DNA of 5,445 bases from Acidobacteriota bacterium (GTDB lineage Bacteria > Acidobacteriota > Terriglobia > UBA7540): contig PMYF01000862.1 in the NCBI GenBank assembly GCA_003171295.1, positions 26,523 to 31,967 on the forward strand, written 5' to 3'. Shown here piece after piece: positions 1 through 5,445 of this stretch. The position numbers were made by a program, and so were the translations under genes. The first letter of the stretch is position 1, and every line of letters starts with the position of its first letter. The notes under the pieces were generated by a model, which was not told the origin of the DNA, made no database searches, and worked only from the letters and a program-made list of their open reading frames with translations.

Positions 1-2
1 CG

Positions 3-278
3 CACCTCCCCGGCGCATACGCAGAGAAGCAGGATTCACAATACATTCTCCGCCAAGCTCCGAATTTCATCGCTCTGCGGGCCTCAAACTGCACCCCACG
101 GTCCCATGATGTTTCCTACGCGATGGATCGAGCAGTCTTTTCGAATCCCCAGTTTCGAGGCGAATATGCCCCGGTAAACTGTTGGGAATTCTGGCCAAAA
201 TACGACCTGCTCTTATACCAGAGAAACTCTCAGGCAGGAGACCTCGGAAAGAGAACGGCAGCGCTGCAAGGGCAGTGA
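3..278 (+). CDS. C-terminal end of a GT39-like membrane glycosyltransferase (5' end outside window)
   Basis: An open frame enters from the left edge and runs 91 codons to a TGA at 276-278, with no internal stop. It has no start in the window, so it is a 5'-truncated gene and not a small ORF. The translation begins HLPGAYAEKQDSQYILRQAP, followed by NFIAL, then AVFSNPQFRGEYAPV and a hydrophobic-aromatic ending DLLLYQRN. The pattern 'HLPG..AEK.D..Y.L...P.FI.L', then 'F.NP.FR..Y.PV', then 'LLLYQR' resembles the soluble C-terminal domain of large GT39/PMT-type (GT-C fold) glycosyltransferases, which use lipid-linked sugars at the membrane. That match is from memory of the family, not an alignment. 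No membrane segment or catalytic residue lies in the visible part. The start of a second GT39-like gene follows 195 bases downstream on the same strand, which supports a glycosylation locus. It could instead be another membrane protein with a similar periplasmic tail. Confidence 0.6.
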   Translation, partial: HLPGAYAEKQDSQYILRQAPNFIALRASNCTPRSHDVSYAMDRAVFSNPQFRGEYAPVNCWEFWPKYDLLLYQRNSQAGDLGKRTAALQGQ

Positions 279-473
279 CAAGCGCCAGATGGTCACCGCT
301 CCTGCGCGGAGACCGCGGGCTTTGAGCGTGGCCCCACATTTCGGAGTTCAGCCAGTATCGCTGTTCAGGGGAGCCGTGGCGGAATTGCCATCGCGGAAAC
401 CTGTTCCAACTATGGCGGGCCAATGGAATACGAGAAACCTCGATCTTCACACTTGCTCGCCCGATAAACCAAC
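279..473. other. Intergenic gap between two glycosyltransferase pieces
   Basis: This 195-base stretch has no reading frame with recognisable protein character, no clear promoter and no terminator hairpin with a T-run. The overlapping open frames on both strands are low-complexity and Arg/Pro-rich and look like chance frames. Confidence 0.5.
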
Positions 474-863
474 GTGGGTGCTTGGACGGGCCTTCTGAGA
501 AACCGCCCCCTCTTTGATAAAATCGAAGCTCTGTTCTTGGTAACTGTGGTCTTCGGATGTCTTTTGACCCTCCTCAGCGTTGTCAGGACAGTGCGACTGC
601 CATTTCAAATGGATTTCGGAGAGGGGCCCTTCTTGGGCTTGGCCGTCAGGGTTGCTCGGGGCTTAAGTGCCTACCCAAGCCCCACCGAAGTTCTCTATAT
701 CATCAATAATCCCTATGGTCCTGTGGCGGTTTATCACGTGGCGCTCGCGGTGAAGATTTTCGGAGTCAGCTTCACCATGCCCAGGATTCTGGTTGCCGTC
801 TCGGGAGCCTGGTGCACCGTGCTTATAGCGCTGCTGATACGCCACTGGGGTGGCGCAGCCTCG
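474..863 (+). pseudogene. GT39-like glycosyltransferase, N-terminal fragment cut by an IS21 remnant
   Basis: The first 130 codons of a GT-C membrane glycosyltransferase. The only in-frame start near the N-terminus is GTG 474, after a stop at 465-467; no strong ribosome-binding site precedes it. A first membrane segment spans residues 19-40 (ALFLVTVVFG...). It is followed by a loop with MDFGEGPFLGLAVRVARG (residues 46-63); the acidic DFGEG loop after the first helix is where GT39/PMT enzymes carry their catalytic Asp. NNPYGPV (residues 79-84) matches the 'NYPPV' position of the family. Two more hydrophobic segments follow at about 84-98 and 103-123. Similarity stops after WGGAAS (residue 130). 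The frame then reads by chance through the antisense of the IS remnant to TGA 1014-1016. Family members are usually several hundred residues with many membrane spans, so most of the protein is missing, and I see no continuation beyond the IS remnant. It would have used a polyprenyl-phosphate sugar donor at the inner membrane. Loss of function is near certain if the assembly is right. Confidence 0.72.
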
Positions 864-873
864 GTGATCACCT

Positions 874-910
874 CAAAACCGGCCATACGTGATTGGGCCA
901 AAACCGGCCA
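874..910. repeat. 12-bp direct repeat at the IS21 end
   Basis: CAAAACCGGCCA occurs exactly at 874-885 and again at 899-910, 25 bases apart start to start, just inside the presumed IS terminus at 865. Repeated binding sites at both ends are typical of IS21-family elements. A shorter inverted copy (GCCGGTTTT, 965-973) lies in the istB coding part and may be chance. Confidence 0.6.
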
Positions 911-937
911 AGGGAGGCCGTCCGGGATTAAGTTGTT

Positions 938-1180
938 TTACGCCGCCTGCTCCGCGTCTGGCAAGCCGGTTTTAGTTCGCCAGCTTCGTGGGCCGCACTT
1001 CAGCAGGTGTCCGTGATGAAGAAGGCGGTCGAGCATAGCGCTGACTGCAGCCGCATCCCACAGTAACTTGCCCCAGTCTTCCACCGGTCGATTGGAAGTC
1101 ACCAAGGTGCTGGCCCGTTCGTAGCGGCGCATAATCAGTTCGAGCAGTTCTTCGGCGGCGGTCAAGGGCAGCTTGCGCAT
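938..1180 (-). pseudogene. istB: IstB-like transposition helper ATPase, C-terminal fragment
   Basis: On the minus strand from 1180 to the TAA at 940-938 the translation reads MRKLPLTAAEELLELIMRRY, then ERASTLVTSNRPVEDWGKLL, then DRLLHHGHLLKCGPRSWRTK. This is the characteristic C-terminal third of IstB, the AAA+ ATPase that works with the IstA transposase in IS21-family elements. TSNRP (the sensor region) and LLDRLLHH-type motifs are intact. The N-terminal Walker A region is absent. The Walker B aspartates normally placed just before G-M-R-K-L-P are also missing: the frame upstream of 1180 (to ATG 1246) reads MADAMSSVAAL...STSV, which does not match IstB. In another frame a short LRRIDL stretch resembles the normal upstream sequence, suggesting small deletions or frameshifts. 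The usual LLGD appears as LLWD. The fragment cannot bind or hydrolyse ATP. Confidence 0.82.
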
Positions 1181-1315
1181 GACGGAGGTCGATACGCCGA
1201 AGCTGAGAGCGGCCACTGAACTCATGGCGTCGGCCATCACCAGCATAGCTCGCTGGTCGAGAGATTTTCCCTTTCCCCATTAATCGGTCCAATCACTTTG
1301 AATCTTTTCCGCCTG

Positions 1316-1371
1316 ACCTGCCAACTGCTTACTGTCTACTGCTTTCTGCCTACTGCTCCCCTACCCCTGCC
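1316..1371 (+). repeat. Degenerate heptanucleotide tandem repeat, consensus TACTGCY
   Basis: Reading in steps of seven from 1323 gives AACTGCT, TACTGTC, TACTGCT, TTCTGCC and TACTGCT (to 1357). These five consecutive units match TACTGCY at five to seven positions. The phase is kept on both sides: ACCTGCC at 1316-1322, and CCCTGCC at 1365-1371 after one diverged unit. Seven-base tandem repeats of this kind occur in intergenic DNA of several bacteria with large genomes, including Acidobacteriota. The function is unknown and probably none. Confidence 0.7.
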
Positions 1372-1389
1372 TCAACTCCCACCCCTACC

Positions 1390-1446
1390 CTGGAGCGCTG
1401 GCACGTCGCTGCGCTTTGGACCGACGCAAACTTGCCGGCGCTCCAG
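1390..1446. repeat. REP-like palindromic element with a 14-bp stem
   Basis: CTGGAGCGCTGGCA at 1390-1403 pairs with TGCCGGCGCTCCAG at 1433-1446. Thirteen of fourteen pairs are Watson-Crick and one (T1399/G1437) is a G-T wobble in RNA. The 29-base loop has its own small complementarity (TGCG with CGCA). The GC-rich stem with GGAGCGC/GCGCTCC tips resembles dispersed repetitive extragenic palindromes. There is no T-run after it, so a terminator role is less likely. Multi-copy status cannot be seen from one window. Confidence 0.65.
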
Positions 1447-1662
1447 CCCCACCGACTTCGCTGAGGACTGCCTTCCAGGTTTTCGCAGATGATTGAGCTC
1501 GAAAATGCAAGTCAAGCTGGTCTGCGCCACTTTGTCTCTGTTGAGTGGGCTTGCACGCAAGAAAGGTCTCCCGCCATCCAAGCATGAGCGTCAAAGATGA
1601 CACTGCTGACCACAACTACGGTTTCACGACACAGCCAAATGATCACAAGCAGGCGCGGTAAC

Positions 1663-1706
1663 TTCCCAGATGGGGACTTCCTGGGAGTCAGGGGGCGGTG
1701 ACCCCC
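1663..1706. repeat. Two adjacent small hairpins
   Basis: TCCCAG (1664-1669) pairs with CTGGGA (1681-1686) across an 11-base loop. Immediately after it GGGGG (1691-1695) pairs with CCCCC (1702-1706) across the loop CGGTGA. The first also contains a direct repeat ACTTCC (1661 and 1676). No T-run follows. These may be IS-end or other relic structure; no role can be assigned. Confidence 0.35.
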
Positions 1707-2010
1707 ACGAATATGGCGCAATCCGGTCAAGCGACGCCTCGGCACTCAGGAAGTGGCACGATTTCTTCCGACCAGAGTGCGGCGTTTTGTGCCACCGGGG
1801 TTGACAGGGAATAAACGACTTGCGCGTTTGTTTCCTGGCGAGTGCATCGTGATTCAAGTCTGGCTCGACGAAGAGGTGACGTAAACTCTCTGAACTATGG
1901 CTCTCGATGACTGCAATCATATAGCAAAGGCGGGTGACGTATTATGCAGTCCCCAACCGGCGGATTTTCTGGTAGTATTGATCTCGTTCAGGGTTGCATA
2001 GACGCAATAA

Positions 2011-2400
2011 GTGCGGGCGACAATTCGCAGAGACGAAGCAAACAGATTGCGACGAATTGGCACATGTCGAAGCCAATACTGGGTGCATGCCCTTATCGTG
2101 GGCTTGGCGCTTGCCGGCGAAATCCATCTCTTTTCAGTTGAAGTTCTTCACCACCATACCATCGTCGCAAGTCTTTGCCGGATTGCACGCGGCGGGGGAG
2201 CGCACTTACACCCAGGCCAGGATGTTGCTCCATTGTGCCCCCTCTGCCAAATCGTTCGCAATAGTTCCGTCCGTCCAGTAGTTCAGACCCTGTATCAGAA
2301 ACCGCATCTGGAAACATCCTATCGGTTAGTCTCGCGCAACTCCAAATACTGCTACAGATTTGCACTCACGCTACCCGCTCGCTCCCCCCCTAACTCCTAG
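2011..2400 (+). CDS. Small His/Cys-motif exported or membrane-anchored protein, DUF2946-like in style
   Basis: I do not recognise a characterised family. The frame opens after a TAA at 2008-2010. GTG 2011 gives 129 residues; GTG 2083 (residue 25) is an alternative, and neither has a clear ribosome-binding site. An Arg-rich N-terminus is followed by a hydrophobic stretch at residues 24-46 (WVHALIVGLALAGEIHLF), suggesting a signal anchor or signal peptide. Then come HHH (47-49), HLH (65-67) and a C-P-L-C motif (76-79), ending in ARSPPNS before TAG. The order hydrophobic N-terminus, His cluster, CxxC and a short Arg-Pro-Pro-type tail is that of small DUF2946-like proteins and similar proteins beside TonB receptors. 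That comparison is from memory and loose. The motifs could bind a metal or form a redox pair outside the cytoplasm. The receptor gene begins 59 bases downstream on the same strand with no terminator between, suggesting an operon. The overlapping frames at 1994-2281 and 1944-2141 look like shadows. Confidence 0.6.
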   Translation: MRATIRRDEANRLRRIGTCRSQYWVHALIVGLALAGEIHLFSVEVLHHHTIVASLCRIARGGGAHLHPGQDVAPLCPLCQIVRNSSVRPVVQTLYQKPHLETSYRLVSRNSKYCYRFALTLPARSPPNS

Positions 2401-2445
2401 ATGTTTTCCCACAACACAGTTCGACCCAAAAACTTCTAGGATACC

Positions 2446-2452
2446 AAAGGAG
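2446..2452 (+). promoter_or_regulatory. Ribosome-binding site of the receptor gene
   Basis: AAAGGAG lies seven bases before ATG 2460. It supports that start, which also places a good signal peptide at the N-terminus. Confidence 0.8.
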
Positions 2453-2459
2453 CAGAGCC

Positions 2460-5243
2460 ATGGTTCTCAGGCAGCCTCGCTTATTTCTATTGTTTGTGTT
2501 CTTGTGGGCAGTGACCCTCCCCGCGGTGATGCGCGGGCAAAACCTGGGGAACGCTGGGACGGTAACGGGCACCGTAACGGATCCCTCAGGTGCGGTGATC
2601 CCTGGTGCGACCGCCACCATTTATAACCCCATAACCGGCTACGAACGCACAGCCTCAACGGATAGCTCGGGCGGGTTCAGTTTCACCAACGTGCCATTTA
2701 ATCCGTATCACCTGACAGTTAGCGCGACGGGCTTCGCCACGCGCGTGCAAGACGTAGACCTCAATTCCATGGTTCCTGTCACTCTAAGAATCGCCATGGA
2801 ATTGTCGGGCGGGAAAACCACGGTAACGGTCACAAGCGAAGCCGGGGATCTAATCGAGGTCGATCCCACGACCCACACGGATGTGGACCGGGCCCTCTTC
2901 GATAAGCTGCCGCTCGAGAGTCAGTCCTCCTCCATCAGTTCATTGATCACCCTTTCCACACCGGGAGTCACTGCGGATTCCAACGGCCTCTTCCACGGAA
3001 TGGGCGATCACGCAGAAAATTCGTTCTCGGTGGACGGCCAGCCCATCACCGACCAGCAAAGCAAGATTTTTTCGAATCAGATTTCTCTCGATTCGATCCA
3101 GTCACTGGAGGTGATACCGGGGGCGCCCCCGGCGGAATTTGGGGACAAAACCAGCGTGGTCATCGTCGCCACCACGCGGTCGGGACTCGGAATCAACAAG
3201 CCGACCGGAAGTATCACGGCTTCCTACGGCACATTTGGTTCGACCAATGGCGGCTTCAATCTCGCCTATGGCAAGGACAAGTGGGGCAACTTCATCTCCG
3301 CCAATGGCCTGAACACCAGCCGCTTTTTGGATCCACCGGAATTCACCGTCATGCACGCCCGTGGGAACCAGCAGAATCTGTTTGACCGGTTCGACTTTAA
3401 ACCCTCGGACAAGGACACCTTCAATTTGAACTTCGGTTTCACGCGGTCTTGGTTCCAGACGCCCAATTCGTACGACGCCCAAAACGGGACGGCATGGTCC
3501 GGACTCGTGGCCGACAATGGAGGTTTCGGCCCCAACGGACGTCTGGTGGGATCCCAGGACCAGCGTTCCCAGATCAAAACAATCAACATTGCCCCCAGTT
3601 GGTCGCGTCTGATCAATGCCAACACCGTGGTCTCACTCGGTGGTTGGGTGCGGCACGATCAAGCGAACTACTACCCGAGCGCAAACCCGTTCGCCGACCT
3701 TACGCCGAATCTTCAGTCACAGACCCTCAGCCAAAATCGCACGCTTACCAACGCAGGGGCGCGGGCGGATATCTCTTACGCGAAAGGCGTCCACAACCTA
3801 AAGGCAGGAGTCAACTTCCAGCACACCTTTCTGACGGAGAACGACTCCTTCGGGATCGTCGATCCCACCTTTAACCCGGTTTGCTTTAACTCCGACGGAA
3901 GTCCTAACACCGACCCCACGCTGACCAATCCGGCGAATTGCAACGATCCCCTCCAGGCAAATAGCGGCTTCGACCCTCTACTTGCCTGTTACGACTTGAC
4001 CCGAACGGCGAGGCTGCCGGCATCCGATGGGTGCCCCCATCCGACCAGCGGGTTGTACGCCTTCGGCGGTCACTCGGATATCAAAGAAGTGGCCCCGTTC
4101 ATTCAGGACACCATCAAAGCGAAGAATTGGATGTTTAACCTCGGGCTGCGCGGCGATATTTACAATGGCATCACCATTGCCCGCCTAGTGGAACCTCGCG
4201 TCGGCGTTGCCTATAATATCAAGCATACCAACACGGTGCTGCGGGCTTCTTACGCTCGCATCATGGAAACGCCGTTCAACGAGAACCTGGTCCTGGCCAG
4301 CAAAGGGTGCGATGACCCCGCGGTCAATGATCTCATGGCAACCAGCCAGGGCTATCCCTGTCTCACCGTTCCACTAAGTCCCGGTACGCGTAATGAGTTT
4401 CATGCCGGCCTCGAGCAAGCGTTCGGAAAGTACTTGGTTGTGGACGGCGAATACATTTGGAAGTATACGCATGGGGCTTACGACTTCAGCATATTCGGCG
4501 CCACGCCGCTCACTTTTCCTATCGTGTGGGACCACTCGAAAATTCCCGGATACGCAGTCCGCGCCAGCGTTCCCAACGTCCACGGCTTTACCGCGTTTGT
4601 GGTCTTCTCCAGCGTGGCGGCGCGTTTCTTCACACCTCAGATCAGCGGAATTGGAGCCACGCCGTCTGGGCAGGGTGCGGGTGGAGTTTTCCGCATCGAC
4701 CACGACGAGGTCTTTAACCAAACCACCCACCTGCAATACCAGCCGTTCAAGCGTGGGCCCTGGGTCGGATTCAATTGGCGCTATGACAGTGGTCTGGTGT
4801 CCGGTCCGACGCCATGCGCGGGAGGCAATTGCAATAACGGGCCGAATGGGACAAATTCCGTTGTGGACTTTTCCAACTTGACTCCCGACCAGCAGTTCCA
4901 GGCGGGACTCTCCTGCGGGGGCGTGTTTGCGACCCCGACGACTCCAATCAACTCTAGTGGCCTGTGCGCGGCCTCCCAGTACAGTTCTTCCCTCATCAAG
5001 ATACCGGCGGCAGGCACCGAAAACGACGATCACAATCCACCCCGCATCGCACCGCGCAACCTTTTCGATCTGGCTGTGGGTCATGACAATCTGTTTAACG
5101 GTGACAAGCGCAAATGGAGCCTCCGCTTTACAGTTATCAATTTGACGAACAAAGAAGCGCTCTACAATTTCCTCTCGACTTTCAGTGGAACACACTACGT
5201 GACTCCACGTACTATGACGGCCGAACTCGCGTTTCACTTCTAA
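2460..5243 (+). CDS. TonB-dependent receptor-like outer-membrane protein with N-terminal carboxypeptidase-regulatory-like domain
   Basis: The 927-residue protein has a signal peptide at residues 1-27 (RQPRLFLLFVFLWAVTLPAV core). A carboxypeptidase-regulatory-like beta-sandwich follows at about 34-115: TGTVTDPSGAVIPGATATI, then DSSGGFSFTNVPFNPYHLTV. A linker (TTVTVTSEAG) leads to a plug-like domain at about 140-242 with FSVDGQPITDQQ and the signature VIPGAPPAEFGDKTSVVIV then TTRSG. The remainder, about 250-927, alternates aromatic/polar strands as in a 22-strand barrel. It ends in LRFTVINLTNKEALYNF and a terminal AELAFHF with C-terminal Phe, the usual outer-membrane insertion signal. This is the Oar/SusC-like receptor style abundant in Acidobacteriota. 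Such proteins are thought to import large or scarce substrates using TonB energy; the substrate here is unknown. It is somewhat shorter than many relatives (about 1,000-1,200 residues). It contains ten cysteines, all in predicted loops and spaced as pairs, which is unusual for a receptor barrel. It is probably co-transcribed with the small upstream gene. Confidence 0.9.
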   Translation: MVLRQPRLFLLFVFLWAVTLPAVMRGQNLGNAGTVTGTVTDPSGAVIPGATATIYNPITGYERTASTDSSGGFSFTNVPFNPYHLTVSATGFATRVQDVDLNSMVPVTLRIAMELSGGKTTVTVTSEAGDLIEVDPTTHTDVDRALFDKLPLESQSSSISSLITLSTPGVTADSNGLFHGMGDHAENSFSVDGQPITDQQSKIFSNQISLDSIQSLEVIPGAPPAEFGDKTSVVIVATTRSGLGINKPTGSITASYGTFGSTNGGFNLAYGKDKWGNFISANGLNTSRFLDPPEFTVMHARGNQQNLFDRFDFKPSDKDTFNLNFGFTRSWFQTPNSYDAQNGTAWSGLVADNGGFGPNGRLVGSQDQRSQIKTINIAPSWSRLINANTVVSLGGWVRHDQANYYPSANPFADLTPNLQSQTLSQNRTLTNAGARADISYAKGVHNLKAGVNFQHTFLTENDSFGIVDPTFNPVCFNSDGSPNTDPTLTNPANCNDPLQANSGFDPLLACYDLTRTARLPASDGCPHPTSGLYAFGGHSDIKEVAPFIQDTIKAKNWMFNLGLRGDIYNGITIARLVEPRVGVAYNIKHTNTVLRASYARIMETPFNENLVLASKGCDDPAVNDLMATSQGYPCLTVPLSPGTRNEFHAGLEQAFGKYLVVDGEYIWKYTHGAYDFSIFGATPLTFPIVWDHSKIPGYAVRASVPNVHGFTAFVVFSSVAARFFTPQISGIGATPSGQGAGGVFRIDHDEVFNQTTHLQYQPFKRGPWVGFNWRYDSGLVSGPTPCAGGNCNNGPNGTNSVVDFSNLTPDQQFQAGLSCGGVFATPTTPINSSGLCAASQYSSSLIKIPAAGTENDDHNPPRIAPRNLFDLAVGHDNLFNGDKRKWSLRFTVINLTNKEALYNFLSTFSGTHYVTPRTMTAELAFHF

Positions 5244-5445
5244 CTCTCGCAACCTTTATTCCGGCCGCGGAGGAAATGGCTCTCCGGGGCTTAGATGAGG
5301 TGGTTCGCTTGGCGAACCGTTGTCCCGAAACGGGGTTCCGGGATGTCTGGATCTGCGCTCCTCTTCACTTGGTTTTAACGGCCTACACGTAGAGATGTCC
5401 TACGCCCGTGCAGTATCGCAATAGCGGGTAGCGCAGAGTGAGGCG
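5244..5445. other. Downstream spacer with no convincing gene
   Basis: After the receptor stop at 5241-5243 the last 202 bases contain two hairpins and a short frame (ATG 5276 to TAG 5392, 38 residues). That frame has a GGAGG only two bases before the ATG, too close to work well, and no recognisable motif. No following gene start is visible before the edge. Confidence 0.5.
5302..5343 (+). terminator. Possible transcript-end hairpins after the receptor gene
   Basis: GGTTCGC (5302-5308) and GCGAACC (5312-5318) form a perfect 7-bp stem with a TTG loop. A second stem follows at once: CCCG (5324-5327) with CGGG (5331-5334), or alternatively TCCCG (5323-5327) with CGGGA (5339-5343). The position about 60 bases after the stop fits termination or 3'-end protection. 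No T-run follows, so a classical intrinsic terminator is not shown. Confidence 0.4.

Larger units (their letters stand above)
865..1246 (-). mobile_element. Degenerate IS21-family insertion sequence remnant
   Basis: The remnant is defined by the istB C-terminal coding piece on the minus strand and a non-coding tail of about 73 bases between the istB stop (938) and the broken glycosyltransferase. The tail begins TGATCACCTCAAAACCGGCC at 865. IS21-family elements end in 5'-TG...CA-3' and carry repeated transposase-binding sites near their ends; here a perfect 12-bp direct repeat CAAAACCGGCCA lies at 874-885 and 899-910. No istA is present and the other end cannot be placed; homology fades around 1180-1246. 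The element is therefore a one-ended relic that cannot move on its own. Confidence 0.65.
1247..2010. other. Long spacer without a recognisable gene
   Basis: About 760 bases separate the IS remnant from the next credible gene. All open frames here are short, overlap on both strands and lack recognisable motifs, a ribosome-binding site or a hydrophobic pattern. The stretch holds a heptanucleotide repeat, a REP-like palindrome and two small hairpins, listed separately. The plus strand from about 1300 to 1390 is strongly pyrimidine-rich. A TTGACA at 1801-1806 has no good -10 partner (GCGTTT at 17-base spacing). TATTAT at 1940-1945 has no good -35. No promoter can be assigned with confidence. Confidence 0.5.

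Noticed and set aside
67..450. 127-residue minus-strand open frame
   Set aside because: It runs antisense to the better supported partial gene at 3-278, is Arg/Ser/Pro-rich and has no motif or ribosome-binding site.
864..1016. Continuation of the glycosyltransferase frame to 1016 as a real protein end
   Set aside because: This part is antisense to the istB fragment and its tail; the residues have no membrane or GT39 character.
1399..1413. Possible sigma-54 promoter (TGGCACG...TGC)
   Set aside because: The spacing to the TGC element is off by one, and the sequence is explained by the stem-loop at 1390-1446.
1505..1600. Short ATG frame starting MQVKLVCATLSLLSGL
   Set aside because: It is a hydrophobic-looking start but only about 31 residues, with no ribosome-binding site and no plausible continuation.
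1801..1829. TTGACA as a -35 box
   Set aside because: The hexamer at the right spacing (GCGTTT) is a poor -10, and the nearest gene is about 200 bases away.
1624..1920. 98-residue minus-strand frame
   Set aside because: No recognisable domain; low-complexity content and overlapping frames on both strands suggest chance or a transposon relic I cannot name.
4374..5252. 292-residue minus-strand open frame opposite the receptor
   Set aside because: It is fully antisense to the well supported receptor gene and is a codon-bias shadow, with no motif of its own.
5276..5392. 38-residue frame after the receptor
   Set aside because: GGAGG is only two bases from the ATG, the frame contains the hairpins, and the peptide has no recognisable feature.
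1..5445. CRISPR array, tRNA, rRNA or riboswitch
   Set aside because: No regularly spaced direct repeats of suitable length, no cloverleaf and no conserved RNA motif were seen on either strand.

Overview
The window looks like a piece of a soil-type Acidobacteriota chromosome. The main reason is the 927-residue outer-membrane receptor with an N-terminal carboxypeptidase-regulatory-like domain, an architecture greatly expanded in that phylum. The GT39-like membrane glycosyltransferase pieces, a heptanucleotide TACTGCY repeat and a REP-like palindrome in the spacer fit the same source. The assignment is by protein style only; no rRNA or other marker is present.

Layout. Positions 3-278 (+) are the last 91 codons of a gene that starts outside the window, probably the C-terminal soluble part of a GT39-like (GT-C fold) glycosyltransferase. 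It has no start codon in the window. After a 195-base gap, positions 474-863 (+) hold the first 130 codons of another GT39-like glycosyltransferase with the Asp-containing DFGEG loop. It is cut off at 864/865 by the end of an IS21-family remnant. That remnant (865 to about 1246) carries the C-terminal part of istB on the minus strand and a 12-bp direct repeat near its end. The rest of the glycosyltransferase is not recognisable beyond it, so the gene is dead.

Positions 1247-2010 have no convincing gene. They hold a degenerate 7-bp tandem repeat (1316-1371), a long REP-like inverted repeat (1390-1446) and two small hairpins (1663-1706).

The functional part is at the right. A small histidine/cysteine-containing membrane or exported protein (2011-2400, start uncertain) is followed 59 bases later by the large TonB-dependent-receptor-like gene (2460-5243), which has a good ribosome-binding site. 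The two are co-directional with no terminator between them, so they probably form an operon. The small protein has an HHH cluster, HLH, a CPLC motif and a C-terminal ARSPPNS, suggesting a metal- or redox-related partner of the receptor; this is inference. The last 200 bases hold two hairpins that may end the transcript, and no convincing further gene.
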